The notes beneath the pieces were generated by a model. It did no database searches. It worked only from the letters and a program-made list of their open reading frames with translations, and had not been told where the DNA came from. Shown here one piece after another: positions 1-6,324 of a DNA stretch of 13,375 nt. The number at the start of each line of letters is the position of its first letter. Position 1 is the stretch's first letter. The position numbers and the translations under genes are program-made. Source of the DNA: Rhodospirillaceae bacterium (GTDB taxonomy: Bacteria; Pseudomonadota; Alphaproteobacteria; Rhodospirillales; Magnetovibrionaceae); the NCBI GenBank assembly GCA_002401565.1, contig NVTL01000011.1, positions 2,400 to 15,774 on the forward strand. Reading direction: 5' to 3'.

Positions 1-1
1 C

Positions 2-571
2 GAACCTTTTTATAGCGAAGGCTCACTCATCATGGGTATTGCTGAAAAGGGTATCGAGGATCTTCATTCATCGGCTGACGTCGTTGTTGCACTTTCCAAT
101 CAAAACCTTTTTCATATTTCAACTGAAAATACATCATTTGAAGAGGCCCTCGAAATTTCTAATAAATCTTTGTGTGCGTCCGCTCAGGCTTTTGTAGACG
201 TAATGAGTCATTCAAATACGCCCAGTTTAAACCCGTCTGTTATTCTGGCTGCGCTCAAAAACAACAAGGCTGTTTTTGTTGGAACAGGGCAGGCCAATGG
301 AGAGCGTCGCAACCTTGATGCTGTTGAGTTAGCACTAACATCTTCCTTATCCGATCATCTTTCTATTGGGGAAGCCAAAAGTATTTTTATCAACATCACG
401 GGTCATCACGATCTTTCATTATACGAGATTGATGAGGCCGTAAATCGTCTTCGTGATGACGCACATGAAGATGCCGCAATCCTCTATGGCTATACCTCGA
501 ATGAAACAGCAGATAGTGAAATGCGTATTTCGATAATTGCCACGGATACAAAGCTCGATAGATGCTGGTAA
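2..571 (+). CDS. FtsZ-family protein, C-terminal half (5' end outside window)
   Basis: Tubulin/FtsZ-family GTP-binding protein, entering from the left edge. The frame is open from base 2 with no stop, and the residues before the first ATG at 32 (EPFYSEGSLI) continue FtsZ homology ('KPF..EG..R...AE.GI'), so 32 is internal, not the start. Counting from the methionine at 32, the text matches the end of helix H7 and the C-terminal domain: AEKGIEDL (4-11), LSNQNLF (21-27), GTGQANGERR (85-94), INITGHHDLSLYEIDEA (about 120-136) and the last strand ISIIATD. Two oddities stand out. The T7 catalytic loop, normally NxDFAD, reads S-L-N-P-S-V (residues 65-70). The protein also stops right after the core fold, with no linker or C-terminal peptide for FtsA/ZipA binding. 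It is therefore a divergent paralogue rather than the main division FtsZ. The GTP-binding T1-T6 loops lie outside the window, so nucleotide binding cannot be judged. Confidence 0.85.
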   Translation, partial: EPFYSEGSLIMGIAEKGIEDLHSSADVVVALSNQNLFHISTENTSFEEALEISNKSLCASAQAFVDVMSHSNTPSLNPSVILAALKNNKAVFVGTGQANGERRNLDAVELALTSSLSDHLSIGEAKSIFINITGHHDLSLYEIDEAVNRLRDDAHEDAAILYGYTSNETADSEMRISIIATDTKLDRCW

Positions 572-643
572 CAATCCCCAATTTAAAGAACAGCCCGCTT
601 CTAAGGTGCGTCCAAATGTGACGTACCTAATCCTTATTCTCGT

Positions 644-1000
644 TTGAATATGCGATGTCCCGCCTCCCTACAGAGGCTTGTTCAGTGCGTTCAGAACGAG
701 GAAAAGTGTGTGGAAGATCAAGCGAAGCTAACGTCGGAAATTCAGCGTCTTGAACGTGAGATCAGGCGCATGAAAAAAGAAATTCCTAAGGCCAAAAAAG
801 CTCTTGAACCTCATTTACTTGAGGTCGCCCACGAATTGAATAAATGGCATTGCAACCCTTCTAACTCAAGAGAGGGCATTGAGGTCGCACATCAAACATC
901 AATGCCCTTGGCACAACATCTCGGCACCTTAGAGTTTGAATTAAAGGTAACCCTGACAAGGCTCAAAAAATGCAGCACGGAATTGAGCAAGCTTAAGTGA
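644..1000 (+). CDS. Small coiled-coil protein, function unknown
   Basis: A 118-aa ORF if read from the TTG at 644; the ATG at 650 is an alternative two codons in. Neither start has a good Shine-Dalgarno sequence, which lowers confidence. The protein is strongly charged, and residues about 15-62 (VQNEEKCVEDQAKL through KKEIPKAKKALEP) show heptad-like spacing of Leu/Ile with Glu/Lys/Arg, so a coiled coil is likely. A second helical stretch, about 90-117, is Leu/Lys rich. There is no signal peptide, membrane segment or recognised domain. It lies 72 bases downstream of the FtsZ-like gene on the same strand, so co-transcription and a partner role for the FtsZ-like polymer are possible, but this is position-based inference. 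I do not recognise the family. Confidence 0.5.
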   Translation: MNMRCPASLQRLVQCVQNEEKCVEDQAKLTSEIQRLEREIRRMKKEIPKAKKALEPHLLEVAHELNKWHCNPSNSREGIEVAHQTSMPLAQHLGTLEFELKVTLTRLKKCSTELSKLK

Positions 1001-1043
1001 TGAGTTTGGAGACCCGCACCACCATACACTCGGCCTTTATGGG

Positions 1044-2516
1044 TTAGTTTATACGTTGGATTAAAGCCTTATGGGCTTTCACCATCGCCATAGTGTCACG
1101 TTTGCAGTATTCCAGAAGCGCATTCCTCAAAACCGTCGGAGTTTCATATTCACCAAGCATACCGCTAGTCAGACGGGTAAAGGTTGTCGATGCTGCCCCA
1201 CCATCAGATACAAGCTCTAAATCATCATAGGTCAAGTCCGGGCTAAGGGCTGGTGCAACGGCTTTAATGGAGAATGAACCGCCAAAGTCCCGGAGATAGA
1301 TATAGCCCCGAGTAATGGGCAAAAGGTCAGCCAATCGATTAATAATGACGTTCAGGTCATCGGCTAGATCTGGAAAAGAGGTTGCAAGTTTAGCAAGTTG
1401 TGTTCGTTCAAACGATGAATAAACAATGATCGGTGTTTTTGCTACGCCGACGGCTTTGATCAAGCTTTCCGCAAAGGCACGGCGCGGGTCACCGTTCCCG
1501 TCTGCGAGAAATTCCTTATGGCTGAGGCGGCCTTCTCGGGTCAGGCGGTGCAACGACCATTGGAACGGAATTTGCTGAAATGGTCGTGTTCCAGCATAGC
1601 GGGGAATTGCCGGGTTAAAGGTTTCGAAATCCATATACAGAGCGGGCGGACCAAACGGTTTCAGCGCTTTGGCAAGATCCTCAGAAACCCATTCTGGATC
1701 ACCTTGCCAGCTTTGTCTGACTTTCTCTTGATTTCCATTCAAGCCAAAATCGTCAGGAATGTCGCGAATGGCCTGAATACCAGCGTCCAAAAGCCGTTTG
1801 CGTAATCCTTCTCGAAGATTCGGCAGGGTCTCTATCCAGTCCTCTGGTTTTTTTGCGCGACAAGCATCCCATCGATGACAGTAGCTTGGACAATGGGAAC
1901 TGGGCTCCACCTTCGGTTCGTGTCGTTTTCGCACGACGGCCCGAAGTGCTTTCAGATGCTTCTTTACATCATCTAGAACGGCGTTGACGGTTTGTGTTGT
2001 CTCAATCCTTTGAAAGAAGCGTTGCCAGTTGATGCCGCGTTTGCCTCGAGTGTAATCCGTGTTGATGCAAATCAATTCCACAGATGACACCTTCACACCA
2101 GCCCCGGTCAGGACATAAAGTTGAATGGCAAGATCATCGACATGATGATCCTTAAATTTGCCCGTGGATTTGACCTCGCGGAGACCCCAGCGTCCTCGTC
2201 CAAGTCGTTCCAGAACATCGACACGCACACGAACGCCGTCAAATTCGAAGGCTGCTTCAAAGATAGCAGGAACGCTTTTATCCTTCATTAAGGATAGGGT
2301 CTGTCGGACAGCTTCTTCATGCTCCCATGCCTGCTCATTTACAATCACCCCACCCGGAAACAATTGATGAGCGATTTGGCCCACCAATGTTCCAATATCC
2401 TGAATTGAACCGGGCTCTGAGTCGGCAAAAAGATCGGGGTTATAAATCAGGTGCCAGAGCATGCGCGGACAGGTTCTGCCTGCAATATATTTTGACTTAG
2501 TTAAATGTAGGCCCAT
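1044..2516 (-). CDS. DUF2779 protein: Cas4/RecB-like nuclease fused to DnaQ-like exonuclease
   Basis: A 490-aa cytoplasmic protein with two apparent nuclease domains. The N-terminal half resembles the Cas4/RecB PD-(D/E)XK fold: VRVDV with Asp100, then REVKS with Glu114 and Lys116. Cys16 (RTCPRMLW) and the trio Cys209, Cys213 and Cys219 (HCPSYCHRWDAC) match the one-plus-three layout of a Cas4/AddB-type 4Fe-4S cluster. The C-terminal half is the DUF2779 region, with an RNase H/DnaQ-like signature: YMDFET (Asp296, Glu298) and EYCKRD (Tyr470, Asp474, the YxxxD of DEDDy exonucleases). The start is supported by GAGGAGA at 2524-2530, seven bases upstream of the ATG. It is divergent from the WYL regulator at 2868 and shares with it a 351-base gap containing a 12-bp inverted repeat. 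Family membership is recognised from sequence. A role in nucleic-acid defence or repair is inferred from the domains and the WYL neighbour. Confidence 0.85.
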   Translation of the reverse strand: MGLHLTKSKYIAGRTCPRMLWHLIYNPDLFADSEPGSIQDIGTLVGQIAHQLFPGGVIVNEQAWEHEEAVRQTLSLMKDKSVPAIFEAAFEFDGVRVRVDVLERLGRGRWGLREVKSTGKFKDHHVDDLAIQLYVLTGAGVKVSSVELICINTDYTRGKRGINWQRFFQRIETTQTVNAVLDDVKKHLKALRAVVRKRHEPKVEPSSHCPSYCHRWDACRAKKPEDWIETLPNLREGLRKRLLDAGIQAIRDIPDDFGLNGNQEKVRQSWQGDPEWVSEDLAKALKPFGPPALYMDFETFNPAIPRYAGTRPFQQIPFQWSLHRLTREGRLSHKEFLADGNGDPRRAFAESLIKAVGVAKTPIIVYSSFERTQLAKLATSFPDLADDLNVIINRLADLLPITRGYIYLRDFGGSFSIKAVAPALSPDLTYDDLELVSDGGAASTTFTRLTSGMLGEYETPTVLRNALLEYCKRDTMAMVKAHKALIQRIN

Positions 2517-2595
2517 GAAATATTCTCCTCAACCATGACTATAGGCAGTGGACGCCCATCAAGCCAGATGCTTCAGTCTTAAAAATAGCACCGTA

Positions 2596-2651
2596 AAACG
2601 TCAAATTCGGTCGGATTACTCAACAAGCATGTGCGCCCAAATTTGACGTTT
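2596..2651. promoter_or_regulatory. Perfect 12-bp inverted repeat between divergent genes (candidate WYL operator)
   Basis: AAACGTCAAATT at 2596-2607 is the exact reverse complement of AATTTGACGTTT at 2640-2651, with a 32-base spacer and a 44-bp centre-to-centre distance (about four helical turns). Each arm carries an outward-facing TTGACG (minus strand at 2599-2604, plus strand at 2643-2648) that could act as a -35 element, so a protein bound to the arms would cover promoters in either direction. WYL regulators of the BrxR/CapW kind bind inverted repeats upstream of the genes they control. Assignment to this regulator is inference. Confidence 0.6.
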
Positions 2652-2707
2652 ACTTCCATTAATATCGTTTCTAGGATCATTCAAGAGAGAGCCTTGCGTA
2701 ACAAATT

Positions 2708-2723
2708 GAATATCAAGATATTC
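2708..2723. repeat. Palindrome GAATATC-AA-GATATTC in the divergent gap
   Basis: Two perfect 7-bp arms (2708-2714 and 2717-2723) with a 2-base spacer. It lies between the 12-bp inverted repeat and the WYL gene start. It could be a second regulator site. It is AT-rich, and no second copy was noticed in the window, so function is unproven. The rest of the 2517-2867 gap holds no ORF I would support. Confidence 0.4.
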
Positions 2724-2867
2724 GTCTTACGTTGCGAATTGTGCTGAAGGGTTCAACTTTCGAAGCCCGATTCCTCACGAACATTAGGGTTCACGACCTC
2801 TCTCTGATATGGATTGTGGCAAGAGGCGATTTCACCTAAACTTGAACAACCATGAATAGGATGACCG

Positions 2868-3812
2868 ATGCGCCAAGAAAATACCCAATTGATGTTTCGT
2901 TTGGCGCTACGCCTACAAACAACGCAAGAAGGCCTTTCCCTTGATGATATGGCGCAAGAAATCGGCAAGAGCCGCCGGACAGCAGAGCGTTTCCGTGATG
3001 CTATGGAGCAGGTCTTTCCTTTGGAGATTGCCGAAGGTGACGACCGCATTAAACGTTGGCGCATTCAGCGTGGATACCTCAATCGCCTGATCTCATTTAG
3101 CCCGGACGAGTTAGCTGATCTCCGCACGGCCAAGGCCCTTATGGAGCAAGAAGGCCGGACCGATGCCGTTGACCGCCTGAGCGACCTTGAAGCCAAAATT
3201 CAAGCATTGATGTCACCTCAGGAACTATTGCGTATGGACCCAGACCTCGAAGCCTTAACAGAGGCCGAGGGCTACGCCATGCGACCGGGGCCACGCCCCA
3301 AACTGGATGAAGATCTCATCTACAAACTACGCGACGCCGTTAAATCCTGCCGTGCTGTACGCATCCAATACGAAGGCCGAGAGTCCGGCAAGCTCAGTTG
3401 GCAGACCGTACAGCCATATGGTTTTTTATACGGCCACAGGCATTATCTGATTGCTTGGTTTCCGTATATGGAAGATTGGCGAAACTTTCCGCTGACGAAC
3501 ATTCATGCCGTCGAAGTCCAGAACGAGGGTTTCACGCGTGATCTAGAATTCTCCTTAAAGGACTACGCTGAACGATCCTTCGGCGTTTTTCAGGAAGAAC
3601 CGTTCGATGTGGTCTGGAAGTTTACCCCCGAAGCCGCCCGTGACGCGCGGGACTACGTTTTTCACCCAACACAAACTTTGGAAGACCAATCCGACGGATC
3701 ACTAATCGTTCGTTTTCACGCTGGTGGGCATCGCGAAATGGCGTGGCATCTTCATACTTGGGGCGATGCGGTCGAAGTTTTGGAACCAGAAGATTTTTGG
3801 GAATGGGAATGA
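2868..3812 (+). CDS. WYL-domain transcriptional regulator
   Basis: A 314-aa regulator with the standard order of the family. A winged helix-turn-helix occupies the N-terminus (about residues 10-68; LSLDDMAQEIGKSRRTAERF forms the HTH). A linker helix region follows, then a WYL domain at about 150-215 containing HYLIAW (192-197) and the arginine-rich PYGFLYGHRH strand, and then a C-terminal WCX extension (about 245-312, starting FDVVWKF). WYL domains sense ligands, in studied cases often nucleic acids or nucleotides, and many such proteins (BrxR, CapW) repress anti-phage operons. The start is the ATG at 2868, preceded by a weak ATAGGA about nine bases upstream. It is divergent from the DUF2779 nuclease and probably controls it and itself through the inverted repeat at 2596-2651. 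That regulation is inferred, not shown. The identification is firm. Confidence 0.92.
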   Translation: MRQENTQLMFRLALRLQTTQEGLSLDDMAQEIGKSRRTAERFRDAMEQVFPLEIAEGDDRIKRWRIQRGYLNRLISFSPDELADLRTAKALMEQEGRTDAVDRLSDLEAKIQALMSPQELLRMDPDLEALTEAEGYAMRPGPRPKLDEDLIYKLRDAVKSCRAVRIQYEGRESGKLSWQTVQPYGFLYGHRHYLIAWFPYMEDWRNFPLTNIHAVEVQNEGFTRDLEFSLKDYAERSFGVFQEEPFDVVWKFTPEAARDARDYVFHPTQTLEDQSDGSLIVRFHAGGHREMAWHLHTWGDAVEVLEPEDFWEWE

Positions 3813-3950
3813 GGCATCCAGAGGATTTGCAAACCTTTTTTTCGAGTAGTCGCATAAGTTCTGCGTTGTCGAATGCCTCACCTCTTAAAACACTTGGAGT
3901 TATAACAAACATCCAACCCGACCGCATTTGACGCATCTCTCCGTTTTAAT

Positions 3951-3981
3951 GGTTCTCTTGAAACCAGAACTGGAGAGAACC
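3951..3981 (+). promoter_or_regulatory. Hairpin over the ribosome binding site of the small secreted protein
   Basis: GGTTCTCT at 3951-3958 pairs perfectly with AGAGAACC at 3974-3981 around a 15-base loop. The right arm covers most of the Shine-Dalgarno GGAGAG (3972-3977) and ends one base before the ATG at 3983. In the mRNA this would hide the ribosome binding site, so translation could depend on structure or temperature. No test of this is possible from sequence alone. Confidence 0.4.
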
Positions 3982-3982
3982 G

Positions 3983-4120
3983 ATGAAATACCGTGTTTTG
4001 CTTGCCCTTGTTGCAGGTGCGTGGATGTCCGCCACCCCCGCTTATGCTCAATTGCCAAAATGCGAAAGCAACGCTGGGAAGACCGAAGCGATAAAGGCTT
4101 TGGAGGATGGATGGGCTTAG
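3983..4120 (+). CDS. Small exported peptide, possibly truncated by frameshift
   Basis: A 45-aa product. Residues 1-22 are a textbook Sec signal peptide: Lys2/Arg4, a hydrophobic core LLALVAGAW, then a cleavage site ATPAYA with cleavage after Ala22. The predicted mature part is only 23 residues, starting QLPKCESNAGKTEAIKAL. GGAGAG at 3972-3977 is well spaced from the ATG, so this start is good. After the TAG at 4118-4120 the -1 frame continues to a TAA at 4177-4179 with a plausible end (GLGIQTDCIVYLDF...QTVCA) that adds two cysteines. The ancestral protein may therefore have been about 65 residues, and a one-base change near 4105-4115 may have cut it. I do not recognise a family. Its orientation matches the WYL gene upstream, but 170 bases separate them. 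Confidence 0.6.
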   Translation: MKYRVLLALVAGAWMSATPAYAQLPKCESNAGKTEAIKALEDGWA

Positions 4121-4218
4121 GTATTCAAACTGACTGCATCGTCTATCTTGATTTTGAATCACAAACAGTTTGCGCCTAAATAGCTCCTATTTCAGGTGGC
4201 GCTGACATTCGTATGATC

Positions 4219-4256
4219 ATAACTTATGAAAAAAAGGATATTTTCTACTAAGTTAT
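4219..4256. repeat. 8-bp inverted repeat upstream of the recombinase gene
   Basis: ATAACTTA (4219-4226) and TAAGTTAT (4249-4256), separated by 22 AT-rich bases and located just before the recombinase promoter. It could be an operator or recombinase-binding arms, but the spacer is longer than the 6-8 bp usual for a tyrosine-recombinase core site, and AT-rich repeats of this length can arise by chance. Confidence 0.3.
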
Positions 4257-4273
4257 TGATATTAAGGAGTAAT

Positions 4274-4302
4274 TTGACATTTTATAGCTATAATGCTATT
4301 CT
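4274..4302 (+). promoter_or_regulatory. Candidate sigma-70 promoter of the recombinase-protease operon
   Basis: A consensus -35 TTGACA (4274-4279), a 17-base spacer and a weaker -10 TATTCT (4297-4302), placed 38 bases before the ATG at 4340. A perfect TATAAT at 4289-4294 is too close to this -35 (9 bases) to pair with it. Confidence 0.5.
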
Positions 4303-4339
4303 ATAAGTGAACGGAAATGGAATGAAATGAGAGTATTAA

Positions 4340-4915
4340 ATGGCTGGAAAACAAGCAAAAGTTCTGTGTGACAAACACGTAAAAGCCGCTTTAACGGCAG
4401 TCAAAGACACTCGGTATCCCTCACGAAATTGTGCCATTCTTCTTCTCAGCATCAAAGCTGGTTTGCGAGCGGGCGAGATAGCCAACCTCACATGGCCAAT
4501 GGTGTGTGATGCCAACGCCATGATTGGAGATGCCATAGAGCTCCACGATGTGGCTGCAAAGAAGTGCAGTGGCCGAACAATCCCCCTCCACAAGGCCCTG
4601 AAGGCAGCACTTGCCGTTCTTAGGCGAGAAGATCAATCTAACGGCCCCGTTATTCGGTCTGAACGTGGCGACGCCATGACACCCGCGAGCATTGTCAATT
4701 GGTTTGCAGCTTTCTATCGACGGCTTGAACTACATGGCTGCACATCCCACTCTGGAAGGCGCACGTTCATCACAAAAGCCGCCAGATTGGTTCATCGCAC
4801 CGGAGGCAGCCTCAGAGACATCCAACAACTTGCTGGGCATCGCTCCATAGAAATGACCCAGCGCTATATTGACGGCAACACCCAAGCAAAACGCAAATTA
4901 ATAGAGCTGTTATGA
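4340..4915 (+). CDS. Tyrosine recombinase/integrase, catalytic domain only
   Basis: Site-specific recombinase of the phage-integrase family, cutting and rejoining DNA through a 3'-phosphotyrosine. At 191 aa it is about half the usual integrase length, and it lacks the arm-binding and core-binding N-terminal domains. The catalytic set is complete: Arg43 in GLRAGEI, a Lys at 74/75 in the beta hairpin, His137-x2-Arg140 in HSGRR, His167 in LAGHRS and Tyr176 in RYID. The protein is therefore probably active rather than a remnant, and similar short integrases exist as a class. No in-frame N-terminal extension is possible far upstream, because the gap is AT-rich and carries a promoter. Its stop overlaps the next gene by four bases (ATGA), so the two are translationally coupled. 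Its substrate site is unknown. Confidence 0.88.
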   Translation: MAGKQAKVLCDKHVKAALTAVKDTRYPSRNCAILLLSIKAGLRAGEIANLTWPMVCDANAMIGDAIELHDVAAKKCSGRTIPLHKALKAALAVLRREDQSNGPVIRSERGDAMTPASIVNWFAAFYRRLELHGCTSHSGRRTFITKAARLVHRTGGSLRDIQQLAGHRSIEMTQRYIDGNTQAKRKLIELL

Positions 4916-5517
4916 TCATGACGGGCAAAGGCACCACGTTTACCGTTGGACATACGCAATATCAGGGGAGTTGCGACTGCCTGTGCGGCCTGTATTCTGT
5001 GGTCAATGGCGTGTCGGTCGCGCTGGAGAGTGCAAGGCACCCTCACGCCAAGAGTCTCTGTCAAAGCCTGTTTTCTCTTGGGATCACAGAACTCGAGCGT
5101 CAGGGCCGACTGCACAGAGCCCTGACCTGGGGCATGAGCCACCGACAAATGAAATCTATCCTGAAAGCTACAGACGTGTGGCTGCAGAAAACAACGGGGA
5201 TGTGTCTGTCATGGCGCAAACCTTATTACAACAAACTGGACGTGCCGTTCATCGAGCTTCAAGGCCTCCTTGAGGAGCACCTCGATCAGGAGGGCTCTAG
5301 CGCCATCCTTTGCCTATGGGGTGCCTTGGATCATTGGACGGCAGCTTACCGCCTAACGCCACGCAGGATTCTGCTGAGGGACAGTGATGGAACCTCCAGC
5401 CTGCGACTGAGCTGTTGTGACACCGTCGATCCAAAAATCAGCGGCAAGCGTCATCAGGTCATCCCCACCGGCCTTTATCTGCTTAAGGTCTCGCCAAGGG
5501 AGATGATCAAATACTAG
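4912..5517 (+). CDS. Papain-like cysteine protease candidate, coupled to the recombinase
   Basis: A 201-aa cytoplasmic protein with no signal peptide or membrane segment. Residues 18-32 read QGSCDCLCGLYSVVN, which resembles the oxyanion Gln plus nucleophile Cys block of papain-fold peptidases (papain: QGSCGSCWAFS). Cys25 is the likely nucleophile, although Cys21 or Cys23 could serve. A conserved-looking His comes at 141 in GALDHWTAAY, followed by Asp157 in LLRDSDG, giving the Cys-His-Asp order of the C39/papain clan. The ATG at 4912 overlaps the recombinase stop, and the ATG at 4918 is an alternative. The fold assignment rests on these three blocks and is an inference. I do not recognise a named family. 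Tight coupling to a recombinase suggests that it acts on the recombinase, a repressor or a host factor, but the target is unknown. Confidence 0.65.
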   Translation: MIMTGKGTTFTVGHTQYQGSCDCLCGLYSVVNGVSVALESARHPHAKSLCQSLFSLGITELERQGRLHRALTWGMSHRQMKSILKATDVWLQKTTGMCLSWRKPYYNKLDVPFIELQGLLEEHLDQEGSSAILCLWGALDHWTAAYRLTPRRILLRDSDGTSSLRLSCCDTVDPKISGKRHQVIPTGLYLLKVSPREMIKY

Positions 5518-5594
5518 ACCTCACAGAATGGCGTCGAGATCGTCGTCATTGCGCCCTCGCATGGAAGAACGATTTTTAAGTGCCCATAATTATA

Positions 5595-5604
5595 AAGAGC
5601 TCTT
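5595..5604. repeat. Palindrome AAGAGCTCTT between convergent genes
   Basis: A perfect 10-bp palindrome in the 103-base gap between the protease gene and the convergent unknown gene, next to a second small palindrome ATAATTAT at 5586-5593. No T-tract hairpin typical of an intrinsic terminator was seen in this gap. Function is not established. Confidence 0.25.
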
Positions 5605-5620
5605 CAAAGGCCAGTTAAGC

Positions 5621-6280
5621 TTATTTTGTCGTATTGTCTGAAAGGTCAGAGAAACTATATGCACCTGTTTCTTCAAATTTAGGCTTTTTCTCACTAAGCA
5701 AGGCAACTACAGGATTAATCAAATTCCGGGCGACGTCCTCTGGTGTATTGATCGCTCCCAGTGGCACGGCATAAAACCATTGACGTTTACACCAAGGGAA
5801 CTCTTCAGTCTTGCCACCCTTCTCAACGTATTCCCATAAAAAATCAGAACTGGGGCATTTCTCAGCACCCTCTGAACTCGTGCGATTTCCTCTTATGAAA
5901 AGATCTTCTTGGCCCCATCCCCCACCATCAGGTGCAGGTGTGTCGTAACCCACATAAACTTTAGCCTGATGCGCTCCGGCCCATGCCTCTCCCATTTCGT
6001 CATGATCTTGCCAAAATGAAAAACCATACGTTAGGTGTCCAAGCTTGGTGCGCTTATCTTTCCCTTTCAACGTTCCCCAAAAATAGAATGCGGGATTACC
6101 TAGATATTCTTTTGTATCGTCGCCGTCTGTATACTCATAGGTAAACGGGCTATTTATTGCCTCCAATTGCTTTTCAAGTTCTGCAATTATAGCTTCTGTT
6201 TCCAGTCCCGCCTTATGTATGTTGCCCATACTTTCCCATAAAACGTTACTCCATTTTGTCACTTTTTCTGCTTCAGTCAT
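5621..6280 (-). CDS. Unknown protein partnered with a PD-(D/E)XK nuclease
   Basis: A 219-aa soluble, acidic and aromatic-rich protein. I place the start at the ATG at 6280 because GGAGA (complement of 6286-6290) lies five bases upstream; an in-frame TTG at 6292 would add four residues but overlaps that ribosome binding site. Visible features are an N-terminal helical segment (to about residue 45), then a region rich in Trp/Phe/Tyr and Gly (AFYFWGTLKGKDK, LTYGFSFWQDHDE, YDTPAPDGGGWGQ), suggesting a beta-rich fold, and a short helical C-terminus. There are only two Cys, no signal peptide and no membrane segment. It follows the nuclease gene after 44 bases on the same strand, so the two probably form an operon. 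A role as specificity, inhibitor or immunity partner is conceivable. The family is not recognised. Confidence 0.75.
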   Translation of the reverse strand: MTEAEKVTKWSNVLWESMGNIHKAGLETEAIIAELEKQLEAINSPFTYEYTDGDDTKEYLGNPAFYFWGTLKGKDKRTKLGHLTYGFSFWQDHDEMGEAWAGAHQAKVYVGYDTPAPDGGGWGQEDLFIRGNRTSSEGAEKCPSSDFLWEYVEKGGKTEEFPWCKRQWFYAVPLGAINTPEDVARNLINPVVALLSEKKPKFEETGAYSFSDLSDNTTK

Positions 6281-6324
6281 TACATTCTCCAAGACATTTC
6301 CTAAGACCTAAAACACCTCTATTT

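Noticed and set aside
2444..2454. AAATCAGGTGC shared with the tRNA-Thr gene (12005-12015), considered as an attachment-site half
   Set aside because: Only 11 bases, inside the coding sequence of the DUF2779 gene and matching the anticodon-side rather than the 3' end of the tRNA; a chance match is likely in 13 kb.
2753..3064. Minus-strand open frame facing the WYL gene
   Set aside because: Overlaps the helix-turn-helix coding region of the WYL gene in antisense and is Arg/Ser rich without any domain.
3810..3880. TGAGGCAT (3810-3817) and ATGCCTCA (3873-3880) as a terminator of the WYL gene
   Set aside because: The 8-bp arms are exact, but the loop is over 50 bases and no T-run follows the right arm, so an intrinsic terminator is not supported.
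3928..4179. 83-codon plus-strand open frame over the secreted peptide
   Set aside because: Its first two-thirds is the out-of-frame shadow of the signal-peptide gene. Only its last 25 codons may matter, as a frameshifted continuation, and that is reported separately.
4971..5273. 100-codon plus-strand frame inside the protease gene
   Set aside because: Alternative frame of the papain-like gene with no ribosome binding site or coherent motif.
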